Of a DNA stretch of 64,000 nucleotides, positions 22,771-34,639 are shown one piece after another. The notes below the pieces were generated by a model. The model had not been told where the DNA came from, did not search any database, and was given only the letters and a program-made list of their open reading frames with translations. The stretch lies in the NCBI GenBank assembly GCA_902805475.1, contig CADCSX010000003.1:1-64000 (forward strand), read 5' to 3'. Origin of the DNA: Entonaema liquescens. Its lineage: Eukaryota > Ascomycota > Sordariomycetes > Xylariales > Xylariaceae. Every line of letters begins with the position of its first letter. The first letter of the stretch is position 1. Both the position numbers and the translations under genes were made by a program.

Positions 22771-25128
22771 GTGTATATATAATGCACTTGCTTATTATCA
22801 TTAAAAGCTGTTTCCAATTTCTATTACAAGCCTTTATGACACATAAATACTTAGGTACCCGATCTCGAGTCGAACTCTTGTCCTCGGTACTTTACTTATA
22901 CCGTAAAGCGCTACATAAACCTAAGCGGTCAGGGGTACTTAATGACCTACAAGGCACATTGGGCTATAGGGGAAGACTTGAGGACATAGGTAAGTACCTA
23001 GCTAGCGCAATATGTAATGTAAACATATGTCCAGACACCTTGCTCATCAAGTTGAGATGCTTCATGGCTTCAATTGGCAGACCCCATCGCCAAGAATCAA
23101 GGAGCGACCTGATTGGTTCACGATAGGCTTCGAATTTGATTGGCTTAGACTCTCATCTCGGTCCCATCAAGATCCATGCTTCCAACGAGCCGCAAAGCTT
23201 AGTTGAACAACAATCGATAGCTACTCCACCGCCACTTACGTAGCATACTCAACCGCGTACTCAACTGCGTACATATGCTGGTAGATAGCTTCATGAAATC
23301 ATTTAAGCCAGTTCAATCACGCAGATGTAGCGATACAATAAATAGTATCCTTACGGGCTCTGCTATGGTCTACGGCTCTGAATTTTACTTTACGCTGCGC
23401 GACTAAATGCAGGTAATGACACCGTGGTGTGGTTTGCAATATCGACTGCCATACCAGGACCCCTCCTGCGATACGCACTTAGTTCTACCATCGAGAGCAT
23501 GCTACACTTACCTCTTAAATGAAGCCATGAGTAAAACGTGCATCTACCGAATGTCGTAAAGATGTTATGGGCTACATACGTACACGCCACAGGTATCACA
23601 ATTGTACCTAGGTAGTGTTTACATGTACCTACATGTGTTACTTGACGTAACCTGATCTTCAGGACATAGGTATATAAAGGTAGATGCACCTAATTCAATT
23701 TAAACCTCTCTAGTGTACCTTCCATATACGGGTTGAACCACATGTTCGACGCGCATGACCCGCGCACAGCGTTACCTAAGTCACCTCGCTAGGTACTTAG
23801 GTACCTTACATAGCGGGGATGTATGGTAAATTCCAAGTCTTACTCAGGCCTTGTACGGGCCTAACACCATTAATGAGACTTGTACGAGGGTCATCGAATC
23901 TGCAAGCGTTAGATTTTCTTCAAGGCTTATAATTTGATGTACCTATATCCAGCTAAGTCTATTATGTACAGCGTACTACCACTATTCTCAATCGCTATGG
24001 TCCCTTGTAGCCACTGTTAAACCTTTACAGCGGCTAGGTGGGTATTAGTAAGAATAAGCAAGTACTAGAGTAATAGATGCGCCTATTTCTTTCATTTTTG
24101 CCACCATAGATTGGATGCATGCAGTAGGTATCTCTCCGGGAAGGCGTTAATTCCGTCGAGACTCATTCACATTTTCCGCTGCTCGCATTCCCTGTAAACA
24201 GCAGATAGATTTCCACTCCGACTCTCATCGATCAAGTGGATCATCACCCCTAAAGACCGTAAGACGGAGAGAGCCCTTAATGTACACCGAACGTAGAGTA
24301 AACGCTAGAAGTAGCAAATTCGCTGCCATATAGTATATGTGTAAAAGTGATCTATGGGGCTACAGAATAGAAAGGGTGCGCCGCGTCGTCAAGAGTAGAA
24401 TGGCAAGTATCACTAGGCTACCTTTATTTTGTAGCAGTAATACTGCTGCTTGTAGGATATGATAAAACAAAAGTCCCAAGTTACTAAATGCTTCGATAAC
24501 TTAGGTAGTATCTCAGTAGTATCTATACACTCTACGTTTAGCATCAAAGGCTCCCCTTGGAAGAGATGGTACGATAAGGCTATATTAGTATTAGCAAGTA
24601 GTGATATACTAGTCTAAGTATCTTATGTGACAATCTTAATATTGTTATGAAAGACGGGTGACAATACTACTAGTCATGATGTCGCTATACTACTAGCGGT
24701 ATATAGGCCTATTATACTACTAGGTGGTCAGGACAAGTGGTGTGTCAATCTTCTATTCGTCAGCTATCTGTCTGTATCTAGCAACTAATAGTACCTGGAG
24801 GGTTACTGTTGAAATGAGTGGTCAAGGGACTACTTTAGGTACTAGTACATGGTACATGATGTCTTGGCATAGAATGTATATATAAGAAGGACCTCCCTCC
24901 TACTCATACAGTTGATAGATTAAGTCAATATACAAGTACAGCTCATATACCGTATCTTTCAGCAGTTACAAAGTAGCAGAGGAAGTGCCGCGATGCCCGG
25001 AGACTCTAATTAGATTAGTCTCGGCGATTCGTTCCGGAGTTAGGCCAAGATGGACCCAACCTACCAGTCTTGATAGTGAGAGTCAGAGGCGGGAGCGGTG
25101 TTGGAGATGCTTAGTCTCCCAAAGCCGG
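22771..25128. other. Spacer right of the AT-rich block
   Basis: Composition returns abruptly to normal near 22780. No gene is supported; the short frames seen have neither convincing starts nor domains. GGTACC/CCTAGG-type short palindromes recur (23793-23812, 22981-23000). A possible leader or 3' region of the minus-strand gene that ends at 25129 is included. Nothing resembling a tRNA or rRNA is seen. Confidence 0.4.
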
Positions 25129-25819
25129 TCAGAGTATCCTGTGGATCCTCATCGTCGCTGAGTTCAGGAGGTTCATAGCTATCCGACACGCGCTGAGGAC
25201 GGACTCCGGCTGGACGGTCTCGCGAACGAGATCTGCACCCAGCTGGAGGGAGTGTAGCTCGGCCACATGCGCGCGAGCGGATGGTCGGTCGATGGGAATG
25301 GCCGGGTCTCCACTCTCCACAAACTCGTCCAGCTTACTAGCCTTCTCTTCGAAGGTGAGATTCCCCTCGAGGAGCTTTTCCGAGACCTCGCTGGTCAGAC
25401 GGGCCATCTCGCGGTGGTGAGCAGCGCAGAGAAGAGCCATCCGCTCGGACTCCCGTCTTGCCTGGAGGATCTGCTGGCGGCTCTCCTCCTCCGCCTCGTT
25501 CCCCTGTTTCAAGGCGTCCACGTACATGCGACGGGGGCGAGGCGTCGGAGTCGAGGCAGAGAGAGTGGACTTGAAGACTCCTATGACCAGATCCAGCATG
25601 TTGTTGTCCCGTTTAACAGCTTTCTCCGCTGCCATACACGCACGGAGGTTCTTTAACTCCTGCAGTTTGTTCGAGCATACGCGTCCACCGCTCTCGGGTG
25701 AGATTAGGGTGGTCTTTGAGCAGCTGGTTATAAGCATACTCCTCACGCTCCTTGTCGGAGGCCGTGAGCTTGTCCGTCACATTCCACACCATCTTCATTT
25801 CGTTCGCAGAGGTTGACAT
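25129..25819 (-). pseudogene. Second member of the subtelomeric gene family, frameshifted
   Basis: A good ATG at 25819 starts MSTSANEMKMVWNV and continues ERWTRMLEQ. The protein then continues coherently only in another frame as KLQELKNLRACMAAEKAV and on to a stop at 25129. The frame change falls in an A-rich run at about 25660-25675; the only GT-AG pair spanning it is 21 nt, too short for an intron. The downstream half (LCAAHHREM, FEEK, SARAHVAE) matches the relic at 704-1309. The protein would be about 230 residues, helical and charged, with no family recognised. Sequencing error in the A run is possible; otherwise both copies in this window are inactive. Confidence 0.65.
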
Positions 25820-27121
25820 TGTAATGTTGGTGATGAGTAATGTAAGCGCCGATAAAATAAGGCCTAGAATAGGTGTAGGCTCTTGGCAATTGATAATTGG
25901 AACCTCAGAATAAAGTCGATAGTTGTGATGTTGTCAGAAATAGCGGCATTAGGGTTAGGTTGCTGAGTGGAAATAGGTAGAGTCGACGGATATAAGTGGG
26001 ATAGGCATGCTTTTTAGGTAGTAATATGATAAGTCAAAAGGGAGAAGTAATACTTCCGCCTCAAGATTTTCTATGGTCTCTTGACTGTTCTCGTGTCGAG
26101 TGTTGCCAGGACGACGTTTTAGGTACTGAGATTTAAAGAGATGTTGGTTCTCGTTGCCTTCTCGTTGTAGGTAGAATAATATTAATGTATGCGCAAGGGG
26201 ATAGTTAGAATAGGTGTATTGTATCTTAGGGTTGTTGTAATTCATTTTTCAATGTTAGGATTGAGTTGTTGGAGTTGTGAGGATCAAATGGAAGAGGGGT
26301 GCTGTTTAGATGTTTCCTAAGAGACGAAAAATTCTGCCAAAGGCGGCGAAAGCTGAGATTAGTCCAATGATTAGGCCATTTTTCCAGTGATTAGGACAGT
26401 CGTTGCAGCTGCGACTTGTACAGAGCGCCGGGCAACCAGCAGACGAGGAAGTAACAAGATAGGTGCTTCGTGTAGACGCCACGGTCGTAATAGTAAACTC
26501 TAAAATGAACTATCGGCCTCTTCATCAGCGTAGCTTTTGATATCGTGGCCGAGTCAACGAAAATCGTGTCAGATCCCGTCGCTGCGCCAAAAGGTAATCA
26601 CGTTACAAATATAAATTGACACTACGTATTGTATATCTACCTCTGTAATTTGTAATTTGACACATCGCTGTGCTGTCGGGATGTAAAGATAATCCACAGT
26701 TTCGTAGTTGAGCTACAAATCTTCCATGCTTCTTAATCTACTTCGTGATGGGGGGTTGGTTTAGGAGTGGTGTAAGTTGATTACTCTCAAAACTTGAGGT
26801 ATCGCCAGCCGAGTAAGCAAGCACAATGGCGCAGGGTCACGCAAATTGCCAGAATCGTCTACAGTTAACACCCCATATATTGAAGCCGCGCATCTACCAT
26901 GATCACCCAGACGCGCTCCTTTATCGTAGTGACTGAGGAAGCGATCAGAGACGTAACAGCAGTTCGATTACCATCGATGTAGGGACGCGAGGAGATTAGA
27001 GTCCCCTTGAGGTTAAGGAGGATAAGCGCAATAGTATATTCGGGGGACAACACTAATTAATAACAATATATCGCTTCAAGGTGGCATGCCATACCAAGAG
27101 CCAAGAGTTGCTCTAGACAAG
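25820..27121. other. Spacer between family gene and HET gene
   Basis: 1.3 kb with no supported gene. It serves as upstream region for the minus-strand gene ending at 25819 and as 3' region of the HET gene. The frames present are short, and those on the minus strand begin with genuine but isolated ATGs. Confidence 0.4.
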
Positions 27122-30073
27122 CTATATAAACGTCATCTTCCTCACGGGTATATCCATCAGCTCCCATAGTCCTTTTACTTTGTTTAGAACACGATAGGTA
27201 GGTATAGGCATGTCTCCGAGATTATCCACCTCCTTAGCCTTGCCTCTATCTGCTTCGTCCCCCTCTCCCGAGTCCTCCGCGGGCTCTGTCTTCCGACCCT
27301 CTTCATCTTTATCGGGATGGGCGCTTCGGGCTGGGGTTTGGCTGTCCTTCACGGGCTCCACGACCCAGCAGGTGCTCATGCTCCGCAGGTCCGGATGGGG
27401 GAGCTTCTCCCACTGCGAGTTCCAGGGGGTTGCTACGAGGCATGGGCCCTCGACGTCGAATGTGGAGACCCTGTTTAGCGCCCGGTGCTCCTCTGCTTCG
27501 TCGATGCTCGCGCCCTCCGAGAGTAGCACCGCGAGAGCCGTCAATGCTGATCCTGTCGTTGCGGGTTCTCCGTCTCTAGGCATCTTCATATTCCACGCGG
27601 ATCGTAATATCTCTCGCGTTACTTGTCTCTGCAGGATATTGCGCTGCTTGCGGGCACTATCTGGCTGCTTTCCTTTCGATGTGGCGCTCGCCGAGCTCCG
27701 CGTCTCGTCGGTGCGAGGTGGTGGGCTAGTATCTTCTCGTCGCGCCTCCGGGCCGATCGGGACGTAACGACCGACCCACAAGGCCCCGTGGTGCATGATG
27801 TGATCGATAAACCACAGCTGGCTATACGACCCGTCCGGTGCTACGTCCAATTGGAGCGTCTCGAACGGGTTCTCGAGTACGTCGGGGTGATCGAATAGGG
27901 CTTGGCTGACTTCGTCCGGGAGGTCGTCGCGGCCGTCGACCTCGTCCGCGCGTACGGATTGCCAGATGCTGGTGGCTAGGCCGGCGGCGCGCGGGTCGGA
28001 TTCGGCGTGGTTTAGGAGGTATCGCAATATCCCAAAAAGGATTTCGCAGACTATGCGCTGCATTTCGGGCGTTGCGTCGACGCGGGCAGCTGATACGCGA
28101 TGGATGACGAGGACTCCGTCGCTCTGGATCGGCCCCCAGGCCGATGAGTTGTTCGGGAGGAGCCCGGTGCTGGAACCTAGAGCGTCCTTTACTTCTCGTA
28201 TGACCGAATCTTTCGAGAAGTGATTGTTGATGCCGAGCCAGCGGTCCGCGTACTCGGCGGTGGTCTCGTCCTTCTTTTGTTCTACGTGAATCCTCAGAGA
28301 CTTGAGGCGCTTCCAGTCTTCTTCCCATTGGCACTTTATGAGAGATAGGTCGAGCTGGTCTTCGACGGTCCAGAAGTACGCGGGGATCGTGACGCCCTGG
28401 TTCGTCAGGGCGACATCCGTGTTAACCCGGTGTAGAATAAGGTTGCTAATTTTGATATGTCCGATTAGACGTGGGTAATCGTCGGGCGGCCAGAGGCTCT
28501 CGTGGAGGCGCTGACAAATCACCTCGTAATTCGAGTAGGCCTCTGGGACGAGGAGAGACAGGTCCCCGTTTCGCAACGCCAACGCCATCAGTCCTGCCGA
28601 AACCATGCTGGAATCCTTCGCCGCCCTCGTATCGATGCGGAGCTCGTAGTTGCACATGTTAGCCATGATAGCGATGCGATCTTCCTGGTCTCTGCAGTTT
28701 CGCGTCTTGAGCAGCGTAAGCGCTCCGGCGGCGTCCACGGTCCACCGGGACGAGTAGCTGTAAGCCCCTTCTACGGAGAAGAAATTCCTCCCTGGACCCC
28801 CCGGCTTCTCCAGGGCCGGATGAAGGCCCTGTGCGGCCTCTAGGATAGGAGCAGCCCGTTGCAGTAGCGTAGCTAGCCGGTCGTCTATGTGTAGCGGTGA
28901 GTTACCAGAGGGCGCGAGCTGACGTTCGATAAGGCTCTTGGAGATGCGGACGATGCCTCGGAAGTCGTCTGCGGATACAAAGACATCTTCGGGCGAGTAT
29001 TGGAGAGACTCGCCATCTACGACATGCTCCGCCCTCTTTTCTAACGTGTAGTTGAATGAGCTACGAACGCCCGATCCTCGTCGGAAGGCCATCAATAACG
29101 AATTGCCAGCGCTGACGGACTCCTGCACGACCCACGCGCGGGTATACCAGCGGTCGAGGCTGACCATTTCTAGAAAGTCCAAGATGTGGTCCAGAAGATC
29201 GATGTCGACGGCGGGCATCCTCCGCGTCTCTCCCGCAATTCTTAGAATATCGATCGCTTCCATTTGCGCCTGGCTCGTGATCGTCCCGTCGTGGAGGCCC
29301 GTGGTGATGAACGCTCGGTTATATACGATGTCCATGGCTTGTACGCCGAGCTGCTGTTCGTTCTTCTGCTCCTCGGGACTGTCTTCCTTGGGCTGCGGGA
29401 GGCATTCTTGGTCGATCCAAATCATGCGGAGGCCGAAATAGTTGGCGGCGTCTATCGCGCGATCTAGCACGTCGTCGGGTGCGCGACTCGTTCGTACGCT
29501 TCCGTCCAGTTCCCTTATCTTGTACGTCCGCCCCGGCTCGACCGCGTTGCCATCCGCGTCGGTCGCGGGCACGGGCCAGCAGTAAGACACGGCCGCGTAT
29601 TGACCACATATTGGGCCGATACCAGCGTACCCCGGATCCTCGAATTGAGCGGGGGAGACGTCGAGAGGTTTGAATAGGCGGAGTTTGCGCGTCTTCCACT
29701 TCCGCGGAAACTCTGGACAGGCGGCGCAGGTTTTGCAATGCGGCGCGCGGTCGGTGCGGGCTGATCCGTCAAGCTTAGCTTTAGTCGACATTTCTACCGC
29801 ATTTCCTGAGCCGGTCTCCTGGTGAGAGATGGGTTTGTCTCCTTGAGCTTCCGACTCGTGGGGCTGGATAGACATGTTGAGGGCAAAATCCATCATGCCT
29901 TCCTCGTCGTCGCTGTCGTACCCGTTGATATTTACTTCCAGGTCGTCGTATACGAGGAACTTCATATCCTTTAGAGCCCAAGTTTCTGCCTGCCCGCGAC
30001 TTATCAGGTGCCCCGACATTTCCGCGACTCTCTGAGTGAACGAAGCTCGGGATGTGCCTTCGTCATTCTCCAT
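27122..30073 (-). CDS. HET-domain (heterokaryon incompatibility) protein
   Basis: Single-exon gene of 984 codons. The frame is open to about 30244 through a GTG, with an ATG at 30232. The ATG at 30073 (MENDEGTSRASF) is preferred because the extra N-terminal residues look like untranslated leader. A HET domain is clear: YAAVSYCWP at about 159-167, then IWIDQECLPQ at about 218-227, followed by a MDIVYNRA segment. A CKTCAAC motif lies just before it (about 114-119). The long C-terminal part has no recognised domain and ends in a linker rich in E, K and S. HET proteins trigger death of fused cells carrying incompatible alleles, or act in related self/non-self or defence roles. Codon use is GC-rich and free of RIP. 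It is divergent from the oxidoreductase at 30553. Confidence 0.9.
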   Translation of the reverse strand: MENDEGTSRASFTQRVAEMSGHLISRGQAETWALKDMKFLVYDDLEVNINGYDSDDEEGMMDFALNMSIQPHESEAQGDKPISHQETGSGNAVEMSTKAKLDGSARTDRAPHCKTCAACPEFPRKWKTRKLRLFKPLDVSPAQFEDPGYAGIGPICGQYAAVSYCWPVPATDADGNAVEPGRTYKIRELDGSVRTSRAPDDVLDRAIDAANYFGLRMIWIDQECLPQPKEDSPEEQKNEQQLGVQAMDIVYNRAFITTGLHDGTITSQAQMEAIDILRIAGETRRMPAVDIDLLDHILDFLEMVSLDRWYTRAWVVQESVSAGNSLLMAFRRGSGVRSSFNYTLEKRAEHVVDGESLQYSPEDVFVSADDFRGIVRISKSLIERQLAPSGNSPLHIDDRLATLLQRAAPILEAAQGLHPALEKPGGPGRNFFSVEGAYSYSSRWTVDAAGALTLLKTRNCRDQEDRIAIMANMCNYELRIDTRAAKDSSMVSAGLMALALRNGDLSLLVPEAYSNYEVICQRLHESLWPPDDYPRLIGHIKISNLILHRVNTDVALTNQGVTIPAYFWTVEDQLDLSLIKCQWEEDWKRLKSLRIHVEQKKDETTAEYADRWLGINNHFSKDSVIREVKDALGSSTGLLPNNSSAWGPIQSDGVLVIHRVSAARVDATPEMQRIVCEILFGILRYLLNHAESDPRAAGLATSIWQSVRADEVDGRDDLPDEVSQALFDHPDVLENPFETLQLDVAPDGSYSQLWFIDHIMHHGALWVGRYVPIGPEARREDTSPPPRTDETRSSASATSKGKQPDSARKQRNILQRQVTREILRSAWNMKMPRDGEPATTGSALTALAVLLSEGASIDEAEEHRALNRVSTFDVEGPCLVATPWNSQWEKLPHPDLRSMSTCWVVEPVKDSQTPARSAHPDKDEEGRKTEPAEDSGEGDEADRGKAKEVDNLGDMPIPTYRVLNKVKGLWELMDIPVRKMTFI

Positions 30074-30552
30074 TTTGGGTCTGGCAGCATTGTAAAACCG
30101 GATACAGTTGGAGATTCGACAATTCTCATTACCATCATCGGCCACCTTATCTAGGTACCTACCTATTATACATTTTGTAGGCCCCAGCTGTGTGCGTTTG
30201 GTTCCGTAGGCGCATGGTATCCTTCGATGCATGATACGCGACACAGCTCTGAGTCAAGTATTGCGCCGCTGCTATACAGGCTTGTGGGTTACATCGTGCT
30301 TCTGATTGGCTTGTACCGTTGCATCGTGAACGGCCTGGCCCCCAAATGAGCAGGCTATCGACCCCCGCATCCATGCGCCGGACGGACCGGCCGCGGGGCG
30401 TGACGTCTTGCGGAGCGAGTTGATAAAGCGATTCACCTGCTCAGCACTCTATCCTCTTAGCCCTCCGTGCCAAAATTCGAGACCTTATCCTTATCCCGTG
30501 CTTGTACGACTCCAATTGGCAATAGCTCAAGTACTCCTATTACCTTTCCGCC
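30074..30552. promoter_or_regulatory. Shared divergent promoter region
   Basis: 479 bases lie between the HET start and the oxidoreductase start on the other strand. A GC-rich stretch (ggacggaccggccgcggggcg, 30376-30396 approx.) and a pyrimidine-rich stretch immediately before the ATG at 30553 are visible. No specific binding site is assigned. Confidence 0.45.
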
Positions 30553-31696
30553 ATGCATCCGAACAAGACGTTCATCTACAAGCTCTACACGCCGCATTGC
30601 CCGGTTCCCGGGGTGCATTTGACGGTCGAGTCCCGTCCTTTCGACGAGGATGCCGCCCCGCCTCCTGGGGGGATTACCGTTCGGAATACGTATTTGTCGT
30701 TGGATCCCTACATGCGGGGCCAGATGCGTCTACCTGCCGACGAGGGCACTTATTCGGCGCCTTGGATAGAGGGAGAGCAGGCTGTGCTTACCGCTCTTTC
30801 TACCGTGCTCAAGTCTGACAATCCGCGGTTTAAGCCGGGCGACGTCGTCTTAGCCATGACCGATGCGGGGGAGTTTGCTGTCGTACCGGCGGAGCTCGCA
30901 AATATAACTCGCCCGTGTCCTCCGCTCCCTTCGGGAGCAGCGATATCCCCTCCGGCCATATTAGGCGCGCTTGGCGTACCGGCCTTGTCGGCGTATATCA
31001 GCTTTTTCGAGTTTGTGCCTGAGCCTCGACGGGGGAAGATTCTCTGGGTCTCCGCAGCCACCGGCGGGGTGGGCCAGGTGGTAGGGCAGCTAGGCAAGAT
31101 GCACGGCATGAAAGTTATCGGAAGTACCAGCAGTTCCGAGAAGGTTGACTTTCTGGTGAAGGAGCTCGGCTTCGACGCGGCGTGGAACTATAAAGAGGAG
31201 ACTACCAGTGCTGCGCTGAAACGGTTGGCACCGGACGGTCTGGATGTATATTACGACAACGTAGGCGGCGAGCACCTCGAGACTGCTTTGACGGTGATGA
31301 AAGACTATGGGACCATAGGTAATTGCTCCAATTATTTACATCGCTCCTCACCGTTGAGTCGTCGACGGGTTATGAATGCTGACCGGGTATCTTTCAGTGG
31401 CGAGCGGGATGATGTCGCAGTACAATCTTCTCGACGAGGAAAAGTACGGCATCAAGACGGGGATGAATATCTTTTTGAAACGTCTTACTATCAAAGGGTT
31501 CGTCTGCTCCGATCCGCAGCACATTGGCAAGTACCTGGAATCCTTTACCTCGGACATGATCAACTGGGTGGCCGAGGGAAAGATCAAGACTAAAGAAGAA
31601 GTCGTCGTCGGGATTGATAACGCGCCGGTCGCATTCGTTCAGATGCTACAGGGGGATAAGCTGGGGAAGCTGGTAGTGAAAGTGAGTGGCGATTGA
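30553..31696 (+). CDS. Zinc-independent NADP-dependent oxidoreductase (MDR, alkenal/prostaglandin reductase type)
   Basis: Two exons, 30553-31318 and 31398-31696, join in frame (354 residues). The intron of 79 nt has GTAATT at the donor, GCTGAC as branch site and TTTCAG at the acceptor, and rebuilds GTIVASGMMSQYN. Features of the medium-chain dehydrogenase/reductase leukotriene B4 dehydrogenase branch are visible: SLDPYMRGQM near residue 55, the nucleotide-binding loop SAATGGVGQVVGQLGK near 160-176, and the YYDNVGGEHL block. Catalytic-zinc cysteines are absent, as normal for this branch. Members reduce alpha,beta-unsaturated aldehydes and ketones with NADPH in the cytosol. Physiological substrate here is unknown. 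Length and motifs are typical, so the gene is probably intact. Confidence 0.92.
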
Positions 31697-34078
31697 TGTT
31701 TCGCGTAAAGGATAAATCTTAGGTGGCATCAAATTCCATACCAATGCTAGTGTCGTCTCGATGTTGGATGCAGCAATTATATGTTCTTTCTAGTGAAGGA
31801 ATCCAGACGTATACTTACGAACGCAATAGGCGATGGTAGATACACAGAGGTTATCCGTTAAAATATAACTCCCTTGGACCGTTAGCCGATGGAATATAGC
31901 CAGTATGATGTTAATTTTCGGTGTGATGCTAACCGCCAGGGCTGTGAATCGTCGTTATAACCAATTGAACCTCGCCAGCCTTAAGGAACAATGAAGGGTA
32001 TAGTTGCGAGACCCCGCCTCTTGTTCCAGCGGTCTTATATGTTGATATGGGTTCATTTCGATACAGAGAAGGCTCTTAGGGTCACCGGTACTATGGGCCC
32101 CCGAGGCACCTTTCCCTTATGTTGTAGAGTAGGAGCCAGTCGTCCTCAAGTTATCTACACGATGATGATTGCGTGTTCTGTACTGGCTTCTTCGATGTTG
32201 CCTCTACGGAGGTGGTATTGATGGATGCGTAGCAGAAAGTTTCTATGAGGACCTAGAGAACAGTTGGACTAACCCCGAGGCGGCTATATCAACTAGCTTC
32301 TTACGACCTTCGGTTCATGCCAATAAAATCCTACTACGAACGGATTAGCATTCACTAGAAGACGTACAGCGGCTTGCCCAACGATGAGAAACCAGAGCAT
32401 GCTATGGCAGCGAGTGCCGATCGTACACTCCCTCAGGAGAAAGGGTCACTAGGTCTTACGACTGTCGGCTTCGATGCTGAGAATACATCCATCAATCGCG
32501 CTGCCTCAATCCCTATACGAAGAACCCTCGGGATGATAAAGAAAAGAATGTGGATGTTGAATATTACCCGAAGAACCGCATATTTCATTGAAGACGTCCC
32601 ATCCCGCACCATAACCTCTATAGGAAGTTCGTATCCGACTCTGGCAAAACTATTACAGTTCAACAACGCGATAGCCCCATGTTAAGAGCCGAAATCAATA
32701 ACGGAAAGCCAGTATTTGTCCTGGATGGACGACCGAGTGTTAGAAACATTAAAGCTGGTGGAGTAGAAGTATACGCTGAAGCCATGGGTCTCTCGACATT
32801 TGACGATACCGACGAGTCGACGTTTCTTAGTCGTAAGATGATCGGAACCGTAACCCGCGTTGGAGAGCATATAGAAACCTTGGAATGCGGTACAAAGTGA
32901 CTGATTCAACCCAGTCGCATATCCAGAGCGAATTCCATCGTGTTTACCTCGTCGGCCGCGGGAGAGGATTCCGCAATAACGAGCTACTCTCGTCGCATCA
33001 GGTTATAAATACAGCGATGCCAATATTTTGCCAAAGCTGGATAAGGCAATAGGTGGTCTCTTTGAGAGAGCCGTTGAATTTCAAGGGTAATGTCACGTAC
33101 CTAATAGTAAGCTGGCTCGGCGGGTTCCGGCGCCAGGTCATTCTCTAGCGAATCAAGGTGTAAAGCACTTCGCCTTTATCTTGCGGACGGGTATCGAAAG
33201 TTCTACGGCGATAAATATCGACCAGCCCCTCTATGAACGAGGAAACAAAGCAGTGATGTTGCGCGCAAATATAACGCGACAACAAAAACTTACCGGTGTC
33301 ATCGTCAAAGTTGATCCTGCCTTTCCTATATGCGGCGTGATCGACATCTACTAAGACGCCACCTTTTGGAATATGCCAATGAGCGCCTGGTAAGGGGCGG
33401 TCGGTATGATTAAGGGTTAAGGGTTGTTGGAACCTCCATGAAGTATTCAAACGTGAGCTCCTCGACTACTTCGTCACAATCAACCCCATCTCATCAACGT
33501 TAGGGTTCGGTGGGCGAGCAAAATACAACACCGGCGAGTATCAGGTCTCTAATCATCTCAAATAGTAGTACCAGGACCTAAAGCTCACACTTTCCAACCA
33601 ACGCGTTTTCAGCTCTCTCGCACGCTACCGTTGAGTATGTGGCCTCTCAGTCGTCCTTAGAATCGGCCATATCGCTGATGACTTCGAGCTTGAAAAGTCT
33701 ATATATGGAATCTAGAGAAAGACACAATAGGAGGCGTGCAGTCCCGTTGCTTCGGACACGTTGTTAGGACGTCTAGTCCATACCCCTTGGTAGGCCAAGT
33801 GATCTTAATAATTTCGATACCTTAGCGACCGTGCCGTGTCGTCTATGATGTACTATAGATACGGCACCCCAGATCGAAGCTTGAAGAATGATACGCATGT
33901 CCTTGGCGCTTGGCGACCGGGTTTCCCCAACTGTGGGACGTGCGGAGTAGTTCGATCTTAACCGCCTCACCTCCTTCAGCTCAAATTATACTACAGCATA
34001 ACGGCATTCGGTTCAAATCCTTCCAAGAGTAGATATGGCGATAGCACGGATATAAAGACGCGAGGTTACAGGATCGGC
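31697..34078. other. Spacer with possible gene debris
   Basis: 2.4 kb without a supported gene. Protein-like fragments occur at 32374-32685 and 32679-32900 (plus) and around 33145-33450 (minus; contains GAHWHIPKGGVLVDVDHA and opens from a TTG, not an ATG). These may be relics of genes of unknown family. Base composition is normal, unlike the flanking AT-rich element. Confidence 0.35.
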
Positions 34079-34639
34079 TACGGTTGAGCAGGGCTCACAC
34101 TCGGAAAAAACCTGAAAATGTCAATGCGCATACCCCTCTGCTTGTAAAGCGAAAGAATTGAGTGAACTATGGATTTAAAACGTATTATGCGTTAAACGAA
34201 ATAAGAAAAAAAAATTTAAAACTTTTATTTTATTTTATTTTAAAAAATAATAATATTATAATAAATTAATTAATTAATATTTTTATTATTAAAAATATAA
34301 TTATATAATTAAATTTAAATATTATTTTATATTATTTTATATAAAAAATTATATTTTTATATAATTTAAAATATAATATATAAATTATATTAATTAAAAT
34401 TATATATTTTAATTTATATAATATTTTATTTATTTAAATATTTAAAAAAATTATATTTTATATATTTTTTATTAAAATTTTTTTTTAAATTATTAATATT
34501 TATAAATAAATTTTAATAATTAAATTTATATATATATTTTTTTAAATATAATAATATATAAATATTTTATTATTAAATATATATTATTATATAATATATA
34601 TATAATTATTATTTAATTATTAATATATTTTATATTTAA

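Noticed and set aside
22860..22890. tRNA-like gagttcgactc on the minus strand
   Set aside because: The stems flanking the T-loop do not pair, and no anticodon arm is seen.
25660..25690. A 21-nt GT-AG intron explaining the frame change in the family gene
   Set aside because: Far below the minimum length of fungal introns; a frameshift is more likely.
28446..29981. Several Arg-rich frames opposite or overlapping the HET gene
   Set aside because: Shadow frames of a GC-rich coding sequence.
30074..30244. Longer N-terminus for the HET protein
   Set aside because: The extension opens from a GTG or an ATG at 30232, but its residues do not resemble a protein domain and the region looks like leader and promoter.
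33985..34015. tRNA-like T-arm (ggttcaaatcc)
   Set aside because: No matching acceptor stem, D-arm or anticodon arm could be folded around it.
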